From contig OZ059899.1 in assembly GCA_964057225.1 (NCBI GenBank), forward strand, positions 12,746,001 through 12,810,000: a stretch of 64,000 nucleotides of DNA, given 5' to 3'. Numbering within the stretch: position 1 is the stretch's first letter; the number at the start of each line of letters is the position of its first letter. The position numbers were made by a program, and so were the translations under genes. The notes below the pieces were generated by a model. That model did not search any database. It was given only the letters and a program-made list of their open reading frames with translations, and was not told the origin of the DNA. The stretch is from Auanema rhodensis (Eukaryota; Nematoda; Chromadorea; Rhabditida; Rhabditidae). This document shows positions 46,193 to 59,673 of this stretch, piece by piece.

Positions 46193-49048
46193 GGCTCCTG
46201 CCATACATGGAAGGAGTGAGCGGCAAGATTGTCAGTCTAGAGATGCAGACGAAAGATTGCGGAAACGAGTAAAAGAGAAACAGAAGGATGATCATGAGGA
46301 AAAGAGAGAAAGCAAAAAGATAGCAAAAATAGAGAAAAACAAAAAAGAATGGCAGAATAGAGATATATAGGGAAAAGAGGCAAATGATGCTATGACTGAA
46401 TAGAGAGAGAGTATAGGACGAGAAAAATATAGAACAGAGGGAGTAAGCTGGATCGATGAGAGCCCGAGGGGAAAGAGGAAAGCCGCGCGGAAAAATGATG
46501 GCGGTTGCTTAGTATTTCAAGAGAAATACAGAAAAAGAAGCTCTGAAAAGGAAGATAGCTTCTGAAGACGAAGGGAAAGATCGAGAGAATAGGATAGCAT
46601 CTCTGGAAAAAGGGGGGGGGGGAGGAAAAGAGATGGAGCAAGAGCATGAGAGAGTAGAGTGAGAGGGTGTGATGAGGAAGAATAGGCGGAGGATGAAGAA
46701 GAGAAACGAATACATGTCTAAGTATAGAGAGCTGACAATCCAAAAGGCTTATATAAGCATGCTGATTTGTCTATGATTATTCACTATAGAATAAGATAGG
46801 ATTTTAAAGAGGATTGAAGAGTATTGAGCATTGAGTGAAACGAATACAAAGTAGAAAAGAGTATGAGATGAATGGAGAGAAATACAGGATATGCGAACGT
46901 GAGAGAGCTACTAAGATTTGGAGGGCAAGAGGGAAAGAGAGAGAGAGAAAGATTGAAAAGAAAATGAAGATGACGAAAGACATTGGAGAGTTTCAAGTAT
47001 GAATTTTGAACGAATGAAAATTGAAGGCTGAACTTCCGATGTGCACATATACATCCATCTATCCATCTATCCATTCATCTATGAATATGGATTTTCAATT
47101 TTTTGATTTTTTCGACAAATGAACTATGACGTATAGGTTATATATATATATATTTCTTAAAAAGCATCAAGCACAAGTACATAAGGATTGAAATGAGCGA
47201 TGAGTCGAAAAAAAATCAGAAAATTCGGTGAATGATGTTCGAGATGCGAAGCGCAGTTAGTTTTGAGTCATGTCAGTAACATCTAACAAAAAAAAGTTGA
47301 AGAAAAAAAAATACATATATACATATATATTTGCACAAGCTATTTTCGGATGTATCCGAATATATTTTTCAATACATTTTTCTTTTTTTTTAATATTATC
47401 GTCTCATTTTGGATAGCTTACGAGGTTTGATGTTCAATAGTTAGCTAAGCTTATTCGTTTCGAAGGCTAGCTCGACGGCTGTGGTAAGCTATTACATGTT
47501 CTCGAATAATTATTGTTGAACAGAAAAATATTCAGAAAAGATCATTTGATTTCATGTCGTTGGTTATTATTAAATTACCTTGAAACATAGGTATGTGATA
47601 GATTGCTGAAAACTATTCTGACAGATGTATGCATATGTATGGCTTTGTAGGGTGGAGGGGGAGGAGAAGGAGTGAGTGAGTGTGTGTGTGCGTGTGTGTG
47701 TGTAGGTAGGTATGTAAGAGGTAGGCAATGTTTCATGTAAGGCTGAAGAAGTGCAGCGGTGCACAGCTGGATATTCAGTTGTCAGTATCAACAGTTTCTT
47801 TGAATAATCTAGTTGAATCAATATACGTGAAAAAACAATCATTAATCCTTCTTTTTATTCGTCCTCATCTGTTTTTTTTCTTTTTCTTCAAGGAAATACA
47901 TCCTTTTTTCTTCTGGCTTTTTGCGTTTGTTTGATGAGAATACGGCTTTGGATGAAAAATATTTCAATTAGAATAATCGTCATTATATCTTCCAGAAGAT
48001 TCGTCTTTTCTTGGAAGATTTATAAATACCCGAATAGACAGAAAAGGCTCTTGAATAAAGTTGGTTGCACCCAACTGTGATATATGCAGTTTCGGAAGAA
48101 ATCATCTGAGGTTGTTGAAAGTGGAAGAGGAACTTCATTATGGTTAACATCATTCTCTTTCTGTGCACTTAAGCAAGGATTAGTTGTGCATTAGCATAGT
48201 AAAAAGTGTCAATTCTCACGTGAACGTGAGCAGTTCACACGTAAAAGATAGATGGGGCGTGCTTGCAAACGTCATTTTTAAAATGTGGCAGATAATAAGC
48301 GGTTGTTTATGACGTTACATATCATCAAATTAGTTATATTAATTATATTTGTTTTTAATTAGTTTTTTTGTATATTTTACAACATAAAACTATTCAAATA
48401 TATTGTTTACATATATATATTTATATTCTATATAATTTTAATTTATTCAAAAATGAATATCTAAACATAATTAATTTTTTTTAAAAATGAAAACAAAATT
48501 GCACAATATTACGAAAACTCATCTGATAACAGTAGTATCAATTTTAGGAAGCACGTAATTTTTCGATGTTCACAAAGATCAGTTGAAGTTGAAATTGTTT
48601 TTTCATGTATCGCTATGGGGGGAGAATTAGTAAGCTTGATAAGAAACATCCGTATGATAAGATGACTACAGCGACTAGCAGTAGATTCAGAAGCATAAAA
48701 GCATGTTGAACGATCATCACACTATAGACACTTATATTTACATACATAATGTGATTTTTATTGAATTATAAAAATAGATTAAGATTATAAATTTTTATTT
48801 TTAAAACATTTTTCAATTGTTTTATATATTATATATTATATATATTTGTTCTTAAATACATAAAAGGACATACATTTTCATAATCATCAGAAGAGGCAAA
48901 AATTTGAGCAGGGTAGTAGGTAGTGTAGGTGGTGGTAGTAATAGAGTAGTAGGAAATTTGGGATGCAATTTATGCAGTATACAACAACATTAATTTTAAA
49001 GATAACATACAAATGTAGGTTCAGAAAATCATGGAAAAAATAAAACAA

Positions 49049-49052
49049 GAGA

Positions 49053-49095
<43 letters not shown>

Positions 49096-49120
49096 GGAGA
49101 GAAAGAGGGAGAGAAGGAGG
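49049..49120. repeat. (GA)n / GAGGGA microsatellite
   Basis: Mostly AG dinucleotides with AAAGAGGGAG variants, in the 3' flank of the zinc-finger gene. Confidence 0.9.
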
Positions 49121-49555
49121 GAGAGGACGCACAAGAGAAAGCAGGCAAGCTTAAAAGAAAAGGTATTGCTGTTAATCGAATGCAAAAATGAAACAACATT
49201 TCGAAATATGTTGAATAAATGAGTAAAAACGTATAACTATATACAGAATTATGTGAATTCAATTAACAATGTATAAAAGCTAAAAAGCTTGAGCTTGACT
49301 GATTTTTTTTTCATTTTCCACCTACAAATTTGGTGTTTGCAATCTGATAATATGCATATTATATATCAGGAAAATATAATAATATTAACAACAATAACAC
49401 ATAAAATTAATCTTCTCATTATGAGAAATAGATTTTTAAATTATTTTATACATAAAGTTTTCTTGATTTCGTTCATGTTTTTCCGCGAGAATTCATATAC
49501 ATACATACTATATAGCGAATAAAAGGCTGTTTCTTACTTCCTTTGCAAGCTTATT

Positions 49556-49589
<34 letters not shown>

Positions 49590-49753
49590 ACAACAAATTG
49601 TCTATTTCTTTCTTAATAACATGTTTTCTCTTAGATATCTCAATGAACCGAAATCTGTTTTAGTCGACCCGTAAAATGGCACATGAGTTTCAAATTTTCC
49701 AAAAGTGTTCCTTTTTTTTTTAAAAAAAAAAAAAGTTGTGAGGTGCAAATTTT

Positions 49754-52700
49754 TCATGTCACAATGACTTCAGTATCTGAATCTCCATTTGAAGCTGTAT
49801 CACTTCCTTTAATTTCCGTCACATACTCCGCTAATAATGCGTCAAATTTCAAATATTCCAGCGATGGATGAGTTCTGAAAAAAAAAAATTATTTTTTTCC
49901 ATTCAAAACCACAAAATTTTTTTTTTTAATTGGGAAAAAGAAGATATATATATATATATGTAAATTATCGATAGAATATTACTTTTATTACTGTTTTTCC
50001 AGGTGATTATAAATAAAAAAACATTATCAGATGCTTACCTCATATGACTTCGTATTCCACGTATGCTATACCCTCGATAACCACACTCTTTGCAAACATA
50101 AGCCTGGAAATTGTAGTTTCATGGAGAGATTTTCAAGAATTATTTTAAAAAATTTCCATCAAATTACGAAAAATGAAATGCTGAAGGATAAATGTTCAAC
50201 ATTCTGTAGTAATTTGACGTTAAAAGACGTTGTTGATGGAGAGAGAGAGAGAGAGACCGTACCCGAACATCGTTGTGTACATTCCGAATATGAAGTGATA
50301 GCTGGGATATAGACTGTGGCTCGTAGGAGCATTGAGAACAACGCGATGGCAACTAAATTTAATTCAATCATCTCTAAGTTCAAATACACCAAATCATATC
50401 AATTTTCAAAGAAATTCATATATTTATCTTCACATTTAGATATACATCAGATGATATTTCTTAGTATTATCAAAGTTTTCTCAAAGTTTTGAACGAAAAC
50501 AACAAAAAAAATGAAAAAGCAAATGAAAAACGAATGATGAAGTAAATATATATATATATATTTATATTCTATATATATGTATATTTAACTATATTTATAT
50601 TTATATTAAATTAGAAATCGAAAATCTTTTGGTATGTTTCATTAAAAGCTTTTCCTGAAGGTCACACCTTCCGAGTTGGTTCACGATGATCCTCAGGTCG
50701 TTCCACATGCTTACAGTAGTATTGCTTATGTGCAGTTAGATTAATGGATGATTGGAACGTCACACCACATGTACATAGAAAAGGCTTTTCAATATCCAAT
50801 TGTCCATTTGCGCCAAGAACCAGGCTTGGAGGTGTTGCTCGAGATATGGTCGGCTGAAAAGCAAGAACATTCATCTCATTCAGTATTAACCAAAAGAGAG
50901 AGAGAGAGGGGATGGCGGGAAAGTTACAGCATGCTAAGGTTGTTTTCAAAACCCACCTTTTGGAGATCTGTTGTGTTTTGAACAGTTTGTCGTAAACGTT
51001 TTTCAAAATCCAATAGAGCGGCAGATGACCGATCAGCGGGTCGTTTGAGCGTTAAGGAAGTTGGAGTTGTTGTGGTTGCTGTCGGAGTTGATGAAGTAAC
51101 AGTGGATGATGGGCTGAAGACTGATGTTGAGGTGCTTGGCCTAGAAGATGCATAACGTGAATTTTGCCGGAAAAAGAGTTACTTCTCCGAATCAAACACA
51201 AATCAATAAGCTATATAAATAGCTTAACTTAGGCTAGATAAGTATTAATTCAAGTTTGTTCAAGTTTTTAAAACTTACATATCTATATGTACCATAGGCA
51301 CTGTGACAGAGATACCGTCATGATTAAAGTTGATAGAACTTGGCGGTCTTATTGAGTTACATGCTGATTTCTAAACAAGCAACATGCTTCCTTTTTAAAA
51401 AAAACTAAATGAAAAACCTGTAAAATGAGCGAATTTGTTTTAAAATTCTGTTTTCCCACAGCAATAGGAATGAAAGTTTGAGCAGGGCCGAGAATCTGTG
51501 ATTGTATTCGGTTAATGTTTGAGTATTCTATACTTGTATGATACCTGAATGAGATCTTGCTGAGTTTCATTATGTTGGGCAACCGGTAAGAGAACTATAT
51601 TTGATGATGTTAATGGATTTGTTAGACCAAGAGGCAATAAGAATGTTGGAGATGTAGCTGGTGTCGTAGTTGATACACTTGGAATTATTCCATTTGAAAA
51701 TACTGGTATTTGAGCTTTAAGAGCTTGAGAATTTGGCAATTGATTATCTGAAATCATGAAAATATATTTATTTTCTCTCATATTCGTCCCCTTCACGTGA
51801 AGTTCACGTAAATCTCATTTATGGTATTTGCATGGAAGTAACTGGTTGCATCATTTAGCGTTAGGATCATTAATTTTCGTAAAATCTGTTCTTCTTCGAG
51901 TCAAGTCAAAGATTGAAAAGGCAAAATTTGAAAACTTTAATGTTTAGACGACTAGATGGAAGTACTCTCCAGATGGCATGAGGCGTTATCTTGATTGCTG
52001 GAACCCATGTATGCAAGCGTATACACATCAGTTGAGACAAATTGCATACATGACAAGTTAAGATGATCCTGGATATCAATATTTGACTTCAATCGAAGGA
52101 GAAGAAGAAGAAGCTTGAGAACAAACTAGGTGATGAAGAAAATGAAGAGACCTTAAGCAAGTGAATGAACTTTTTATATTTTTGAAAAATGAACTGGATG
52201 GACCCTGGGTTTTGTCCAATCTTATCTTTTTTTTCGTTCCGTAAGAGAAGAAGGAAGAAAGGGGTGCAGATGAGGAGCAATAGCACGGTTCGGTGAAGCA
52301 AAAACAGACAGATGATGAGAGTTAATGCGAAATGAAGAGACAGTAGGAGAGACAAAAGGCAAGGCGAGCCGATATGAGCAAGAGAGTTAGATCAACGAAG
52401 ATAGATAGCTAAGAGTCAGATGGAAATCTAAGATAAGGAAGATGAGGAAAGGAAAGTGAAGACAAAAGTAGCAGTTTTAAGTGTATTAACTTTCCCTCCC
52501 ACTCTTTGTTCCCAAGTCTCTCTCTCTCTATCTCTATCTCTTTCTCTCTATCTCCTTGTGTGTATATTGTCTTCTGAATTTGAGATTGAAATCAGAAAAG
52601 CTTTCAGGAATTCCGCATAGAAGCTTAGTAGCGTAATAATCATCCAGCTTGTAAGCAAAACTGGAATACTAGCAACTAATCATCTAAAGCTTTATCAGTT

Positions 52701-55700
52701 AAGCCGTTTATAAACAGATTTTCCCCACTGTATTCTCAACTGAATGTTTGCCAAAAATGGATTTGTACTGTCAATTGATAATCAAAGAAACTTACTTTCT
52801 ACTTTTTTGCAATATTGTTGTTGATGGACAATCAAGTTATCAATATTTTTGAATTTGGCCAGGCCACACTGGTCACAAGCAAAAGCTGAAATGAAAAAAT
52901 ATGTTGAAATGACAACATTGGCTTGGTGTTCGTACGTTTTTCAACTTCAATCATCTTATCGGCTGGTAGAATCGTTGGCATTGTCATCGGAATAGTTTCA
53001 GGAAGCATGGATGATGATGTAGATGACGTTACAATGGGTGTAATAAGAATTGTGGTTAAGATAGGTTCTGAATGTCTGATATCTTTTGTGATTGTCATCT
53101 GAATCTGATCCTCGCCTGAAATGACGCAAGTATTAACGAAAAAATATGAAACAATGAATGTTGTAATGAGGAAGCCATTGTATGAATGCTTATAGACAAT
53201 GAATGGACACATGCTGTTGATGTTCAATGTTGCTATTACTTATCCAAAAACACAGATGATTCACAATAGATAGATAGAGTGTTTAAGGATTTAGGATGTG
53301 AAAGCCCCTCTGTTTGCCTGTAACTTCAACTTCATATCAACCATTTTGTCTGTGTTGTCGTTGAGTTCATCATTCTTTTCTTGGACTTTTACATACTCAT
53401 GACTGCACTGCCACGTTCAAAGTTAGCTCTTATCTCTCTTTTCTCTCAACAAAGTAAATTCTCGCAATTTCCGCTTTGAACACTTCAAATGTAAATTTAA
53501 GAAATGAAACTTTTAAACAAGCCAGCTATCATTAGATAATTGATAGATTAGATGAAAAATGAAGAAAAATGTATTCATATTCATGTGACGTTTCAGAACT
53601 GATACACACACACACACACACAAGGAGAAGAAGAAATACTCAATTTCCTTTGTAGGTGTTAAAATCGGTGCAAGATTCTTATTCAAGCTTTCTACTTCAT
53701 TAGTCGATGGACTATAGATAGGTAGATAACTTGAAAGAGACAGAGAGAGAGGGAGAGAGAGAGAGAGAGATAGAGATAGAGAGAGAGAGAAAAGTCGTTT
53801 CAATGTTTGTGTTCTTTTAGTTTATCATTAAATTTGATAAGATTTTAAAAAGAAAGGGTTCCTCTCTATCATACTCTTTGAAGATCTCAAATTATGCTGC
53901 GTATCATTAGATGTAAATAACATATTATTTGTAAATAAATGAAAATTAATTTTCAAATTAAGAAATGAGGAAGATCGATAAGATGTTGAGGAAGTTACAA
54001 AGCATTTAAAACCAAATCTTATCAAGTTATATTCAAACATAATGCTGATTTTTGCATTTGTGCTAGCTTAGGTTGCTTGTTGTTATTGTGTTAGAACTTG
54101 AGAATGGTCGAATACTGCTGCTACCTTTCCTACTGATGTTCCTTTATTTCTAGTTTTCTCTCATCCTCTTCAAAGGTTATCTCTGCATACTAGGATCTCC
54201 AACTTCTTTCAAACTGACTCATCAGTATCAATACTGAAGATGTTATCGGTGAATAATTTGTAATCCAGTTGCCTGGTAATTATAATTTCATAATAACGTC
54301 ATCTTTACTCTCATTTATTCATGTTTTTCGGCAAATCGACGTCAGTAGTGTACATAAGCTGCAGATGCTTCCGTTGTCGTCGTGAGAGAGAGAGAAAGAG
54401 AGAGAGAGTGAGAGAGTGAGAGAGTTGCATAGAAGATACTTAGGACTATCTGTATAGGAAAAAGGGCAAGGGAGGTCCCAATGGCTTCATACTCATTTTC
54501 ATTTTCATATATCATATGATGATTGGGGGGGTCTTATCACCTCTATTACCTTATCATATTCTTCCTATCAACTTACAGCTATCATTATAGAAAGTGGCAG
54601 ATTTCAACAACTAACATACAAATAAAGAATGTTTGAGAAGAAAAATTAAGTTTTTCCCATTCATAGTTATGATATGAGAGCAGAATGTGCATGATCCTTT
54701 CGTAATTTGTTCTCTTTTCCGCTTATTCCTCAACATACAAAACATAAAACTTACAAACGAAGTAGGCTATGGCATTAGCTGTACGTGGATCGGAGCACGC
54801 TTTGATACGTTGAATTATTGGATCTCTATCTAATACTTCATACACGTGTAGCAAGCCCAACTGATCAATCAACTGAAATATGACACATTAACAACTTCTC
54901 TCAGCTTTTCCAATTCATTTTTTGATCAAAAAAGTCGTGGAAAACGTACGGTTATCTCGATGCCACTGCAAATCGTTCGCCTATCAGTTCTTTTCTTAAC
55001 ATGAAAAGGACCTTTCGTATCTCCAGATTGAAATTCTGTTGTCAGAGGCAATACGAGCTGATGGTGACCGCCACTATCAAATTTGGTTACATCGAGTCCT
55101 CCGGTCATTTCCAATACATGAAGAATCTGAAATCTGTGGGTATTGCACTGTTCAAGTTCATATGCTGAGAATTGAATGTTTATAGTGGGTTCGGATGAAT
55201 TTGGGTGGATGTTTTTCATTGAAACTATGTAATATTACATAGAATGAAGTGCTAACATCATATATTTACATGAGGGAAGCAAAAAAGGACGATGAACTGT
55301 GTTACTCAAATAGCAGAAGCAGCCACATCAGCAACAGCAGCAATAGGACAAATGATGAGAATGATGTTCCTTATCACACTTATACAAGAGATTTAGAATC
55401 AGATCAGATGGCAACAAGCCAATGCTCTATGCTGCGATAAAAAGAAAAACATAAAGAAGAAGAGGAGGAAGAAGAAAAAGAAGAATTAGATGAAGATGAT
55501 GAATGAAAGATATTCCTTTTGATTATGAAACCAAACACTAAAATGAATTTATTTTTACGAAAAATTAGAAAAGAAGAACATTAACTGATACGAGTGAGCC
55601 ATATTGAATTAACAGAAAAATATGTGTTAAACGGAGGTAAAACATATGAAGATTACAAAAGAAGTTAAAGATTACATAAGAAAATAATAATAAAAAGAAT

Positions 55701-55865
55701 TATAAAGAGAAAAAGAGAGAGAAAGAGAAAGAGAGAGAGAGAGGGAAGAAAGATAGAAGGAGAGAGATAATCGCAAAAAAAAAACAACAAAAATAATTTT
55801 TATTTGAAAAAAAAATAAAAAAATAATGAACATACCGTTGATAACTCTTTCGATGTTGCAGCCAT
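49754..55865 (-). CDS. Multi-zinc-finger protein with C2HC fingers, FOG/U-shaped-like
   Basis: Probable nuclear transcription cofactor. The start MAATSKELST (55865) splices over a roughly 700-bp intron to ILHVLEMTGGLDVTKFDSGG, ending TDRRTICSGIEIT, perhaps a PR-like N-terminal domain. Next are LIDQLGLLHVYEVLDRDPII and a Ser/Thr/Pro-rich linker. Finger 1 reads KPFACDQCGLAKFKNIDNLI then VHQQQYCKK, a C2HC finger (H-x4-C). A long low-complexity middle follows (TSPTFLLPLGLTNPLTSSN; SSTVTSSTPTATTTTPTS). Finger 2 reads KPFLCTCGVTFQSSINLTAH then KQYYCKHVE, again C2HC. Two C2H2-like fingers end it: CSQCSYEPQSISQLSLHIRN and CKECGYRGYSIRGIRSHMR. The tail is TEVIVT, stop 49754. C2HC fingers with a closing YYC are characteristic of Friend-of-GATA proteins, but orthology is an inference. 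About nine exons with introns of very uneven size. No acceptor is seen right before the ATG, so 5' exons may be missing. Confidence 0.78.
53603..53622. repeat. (CA)n microsatellite
   Basis: About ten CA units in an intron of the zinc-finger gene. Confidence 0.9.
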
Positions 55866-56230
55866 TATATATAAATTTGAATATAAGATAGAATATATTT
55901 ATTCTGGAAATGAATGGTTATATATTGAATACTGAACAGTTATCAGGAGAATGAAAGAAGTTCTCTTATCAAACTTTATCGAAAATCTGATAGGAGCCAA
56001 TAATTTTGATTAGAAGTTCTACACTAAAAGGAAGAGAAATATGTAGTTAGAATATAGATTGTATGAATAATATGTATATGAATAAAATAATAAAGTTTTA
56101 AGATTTTATATAGTTAAACTTAAAGTTTAAGTTTGAGTTGATTAAAGTTTGTCAAATTAATTATACAGGATATAAAAGACTATAAGATAATATAGTGTAG
56201 ATAAAGAGAGAATAGAGAAATAAAGAATAA

Positions 56231-56294
<64 letters not shown>

Positions 56295-56355
56295 AAGAGA
56301 GAGAGAAAGCAAGAGAGAGAAAGCAAGAGAGAGAGAAAGGGAGAGAAAGGGAGAG
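56231..56355. repeat. (GA)n microsatellite, long
   Basis: About 50 nt of uninterrupted GA followed by GAAA, GCAAGA and GGGAGA variants. Confidence 0.95.
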
Positions 56356-57021
56356 ATGAAAATAAATTTAAATACAAAGATATAATCAGTGACATCAGGA
56401 TATGAGAGTATGAATGTTAGAATGATCTCGAGAGAATACAGATCTGTAGAAGGAGTTTAACATTACTTGAATTGATTTAAATTTCAGCGATAAACTGCCA
56501 AAAGAAGAAAAAGAGAGAGAGGGAGATTGAGAGATTGAGAGAGAGAGAGAGAGAAAGAAAGAGTGGAGGGTAGAGAAGGATTAGCATAATAATAATGATG
56601 ATGTTCTTAAAACTAAAACAAAGTTAGATATGTAATTCAAAACAAACAAAAAAATAAGTATAATATATTAACTAAATATATTATTAATATTGTTGTATGA
56701 TTAAAAAAAATATATATAAGTATTCTAGAGTGAAAACAGATACTGTTTTATGCCTATTTTTATTCTTTTGCTATCAGCTTTCTGATTAGACCTACTAAAT
56801 CTAATAGGAAAATGTTTTCCTTTGACAAAAAATTTAAAAAAATTGATTGTTAGTATTTGATGATGTAATAATGATGATGTAGGGAGTACAAAATGAAAAA
56901 GAGTAAAATAATTAGATATACAAGATAATAGATGAAGTTGAAACGAATGATGAGCTATATGAACAAGGACGACAAATGGTGAGAAGCGGTGAGGAAGTGA
57001 ACCGGAGCTAAGGAAAAATGA

Positions 57022-57024
<3 letters not shown>

Positions 57025-57052
<28 letters not shown>
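57025..57052. repeat. (GA)n microsatellite
   Basis: About 14 GA units. Confidence 0.9.
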
Positions 57053-57055
<3 letters not shown>

Positions 57056-57706
57056 GATGATGAAACCGTTCTGAACAGCTGCACGTGCATGAAATGAATG
57101 AAATTAGCATAAACTATTGATGACGTGTACACGTGTTATTATTAATTTTCATTAAAATATAAATTAGAATAAAGTATACGTCATACTATATGGAAGTCAC
57201 ATAATATGTCTGATAACAATAAGTAAGATGAAGAATCATTTATGTGAATATATAATATAATAATTATATTATATTATATAGAAAACAATATATATTGTGT
57301 GTAATCATATGCTGCTATAAAGAGTATGTGAAATATGAAGTTCGAAAGTGATGTTTCGTTGGGAGGAGCTAGAGAAATGTATAGCATACATACATCATGA
57401 GCATGTTTTGAAAGCATTTTTTTTTTTTTGAAATGTTAATCATCTTAGAATTATATTATAACTTTATAGTTAAACAAATATATATTATATATACTTTATA
57501 GTTAAACAGATATGTTTGGTGAAGCAAAATGTATACGGAATTCTAAGAATGATAGAAAGTGGCAAAAAAGAACCGGATGAACTATCTCTCACGGAAAGCA
57601 ATTAGCTTTTATCTGAAGAACGTTGATGTAGACGTGTCGAGCCCTACTGCTGATAAGAAAATAAGAACATAACAGCGAAAGAAAAACGAAAATGGCCATA
57701 ACATAG

Positions 57707-57709
<3 letters not shown>

Positions 57710-57762
<53 letters not shown>
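57710..57762. repeat. (GA)n microsatellite
   Basis: About 25 uninterrupted GA units. Confidence 0.95.
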
Positions 57763-57767
<5 letters not shown>

Positions 57768-58496
57768 AGAGGACTGTGCAGAAATCTGTAAAGTTCACGA
57801 GTTATCAAAACGAATGAAGTATTTCCGAAGAAATGGGTGTGGACTTTGTGATGAAATAAGTTTAATTCTCATTGCTGTAATGATGATGATGATGATGAGA
57901 ATGAAAAGAAGTAGTATTAGTAGTCGTGGTAGTAGTTGGATCAGATTGATAAGAAATGAATCAGCAAAGGATTGCTATCGACTATTTACTCATTGATATA
58001 ATATTGTAACGATGTCCTCAGTTTATAGATGAATCGATTGAGAAGTTATTGATAAGATTAGGAGGTAGAGGTGAAGCTTGTAAAGTTGAAAGCGAAAAAA
58101 AACAGTGCAAAAGGGGAAGAATTTGAACTATGACTTGAGTAATTGTGGCTTAATGAGAGAATTAGAGAGAAGGCAGTAGGACTCACAAGGACTCAGTTGA
58201 GCTGGTGATATGGAAGGTGATAAGAGCGCACATGCGTCTGAGAATACTTATGATCAATGCATGAACTGATGATGAGAACGAAGCGGTAGTGAGATGCAGC
58301 AACACAATGATAACGACAACGAGTAGATGTAGATGGAGTTAAAGACGACGGCAAATGGGATAGAAAATGAAGGAGGAGCCAGATGGCTGAGTAAAGATAT
58401 GTAGAAGGCATAGAGAATGCAGTGTTATTATGACTTGCCGTCGATAAGACATAGCTATAGATAAGATCTACGATCACTATACGAAGAGAAGAGGAT

Positions 58497-58556
58497 GAAG
58501 AAGAAGAAGAAGAAGAAGAAGAAGAAGAAGAAGAAAAAGAAGAAGGAGAAGAAGGA
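58497..58556. repeat. (GAA)n microsatellite
   Basis: About 15 GAA units followed by variants. GAA/TTC repeats of this kind can form triplex DNA. Confidence 0.95.
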
Positions 58557-59301
58557 CGACAACGACGACAACGATAGAGATGTCAAGACAGATGTCAGGA
58601 CCATCCTGTCGTAACCGCGATTTGGTCAATTTTTTTGTGTTTTTTTTTTGCTGTTTGCCGGTCAGATTAACTATGCCTTATCAATCAAACATTTTTTTTT
58701 GGAAGCAGGAGGACGGAGGGAATTATGTTTATATAGTATCAGTGAATTCTCACAACAGAAAAGGAAAATGCTCTCTCTCTCATATGGAAACTACGCTAAA
58801 ATTGAGGAGGAATACCTTCACTTAGACATTTGAAGTAACCAGGCTTTAAGCTTATCAAATAAGCTTAGAATACATCTTAGGTTCAAATTGAGATGAGTTT
58901 CATAAAAATGTTGTCAAATAAATATTTTGTCTTTTCTATAGATTGTTAAGCTATACTATACGCTTGATATTACCAGAATAATGCTATTCAAATGACTATT
59001 TGGTACAGTTGGATGGTTATTCATGTTTTTAGACGTTCGATTCAAGCTGTTGAAATGCTTGAAATTGAACTTTAATGTTAAAATTGTAAAAAAAAGAATT
59101 TGTTTTAGAGATTTTTCTTGATTAAAATCGATATCTAAACATCGCTTTTAAAATTTCCTTGAGATTATATCTCTGGAATAGAGACGAGTAGTATCAAATA
59201 GAGAAATTTAAAGATTTGTGATTGAAGGAACGCCAACAAATCTTTTTAAAGCTGGACATAAGGTTCAGAGGGAAATATCTTATAGCAAACAGCATAAAGT
59301 T

Positions 59302-59303
<2 letters not shown>

Positions 59304-59352
<49 letters not shown>
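59304..59352. repeat. (GA)n plus poly-G
   Basis: About 18 GA units running directly into a run of ten or so G. Confidence 0.9.
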
Positions 59353-59355
<3 letters not shown>

Positions 59356-59612
59356 GAGCTGTAGAAGATATAAGTAATTGTCTGATGAATAAATGAAGAA
59401 ATCTATTGAAAATCTATTGAACATGGTCGAGTTATATGGATGATAGGCTATTTGTGCTAATCAGAATATCAATTGGTACGGAATTGATGATATCAGTAAC
59501 TGTAATCTATCTATCTTCTTTTATTTAGTTGAAGTAAGTTAACGAATATTACAATAAATGAAAGAAAGAATGATAGTTCGGGAGTTATTCCTTTTTGGGG
59601 TTAATAATACCT

Positions 59613-59670
<58 letters not shown>
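59613..59670. repeat. (CT)n microsatellite
   Basis: About 28 CT units, orientation opposite to the neighbouring GA tracts; together with 59304-59341 it forms a long imperfect inverted pair. Confidence 0.95.

Positions 59671-59673
<3 letters not shown>

Larger units (their letters stand above)
44175..49753. other. 5.6-kb gene-poor region, purine-rich and AT-rich
   Basis: Lies between the start of the cysteine-rich membrane protein gene and the 3' end of the zinc-finger gene, both minus. No exon was recognised; open frames here are Ser/Leu or Arg/Glu artefacts of (CT)n/(GA)n. The first 29 bp are leader down to a GATTTTCAG acceptor. About 45.4-47.0 kb is strongly purine-biased on the plus strand well beyond the pure microsatellites; 47.1-48.9 kb is AT-rich. 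It must hold the promoter of the cysteine-rich membrane protein gene. Confidence 0.5.

Noticed and set aside
45400-47000. Satellite or transposon remnant in the polypurine block
   Set aside because: No terminal repeats, no target-site duplication, no transposase-like frame; only simple-sequence bias is visible.
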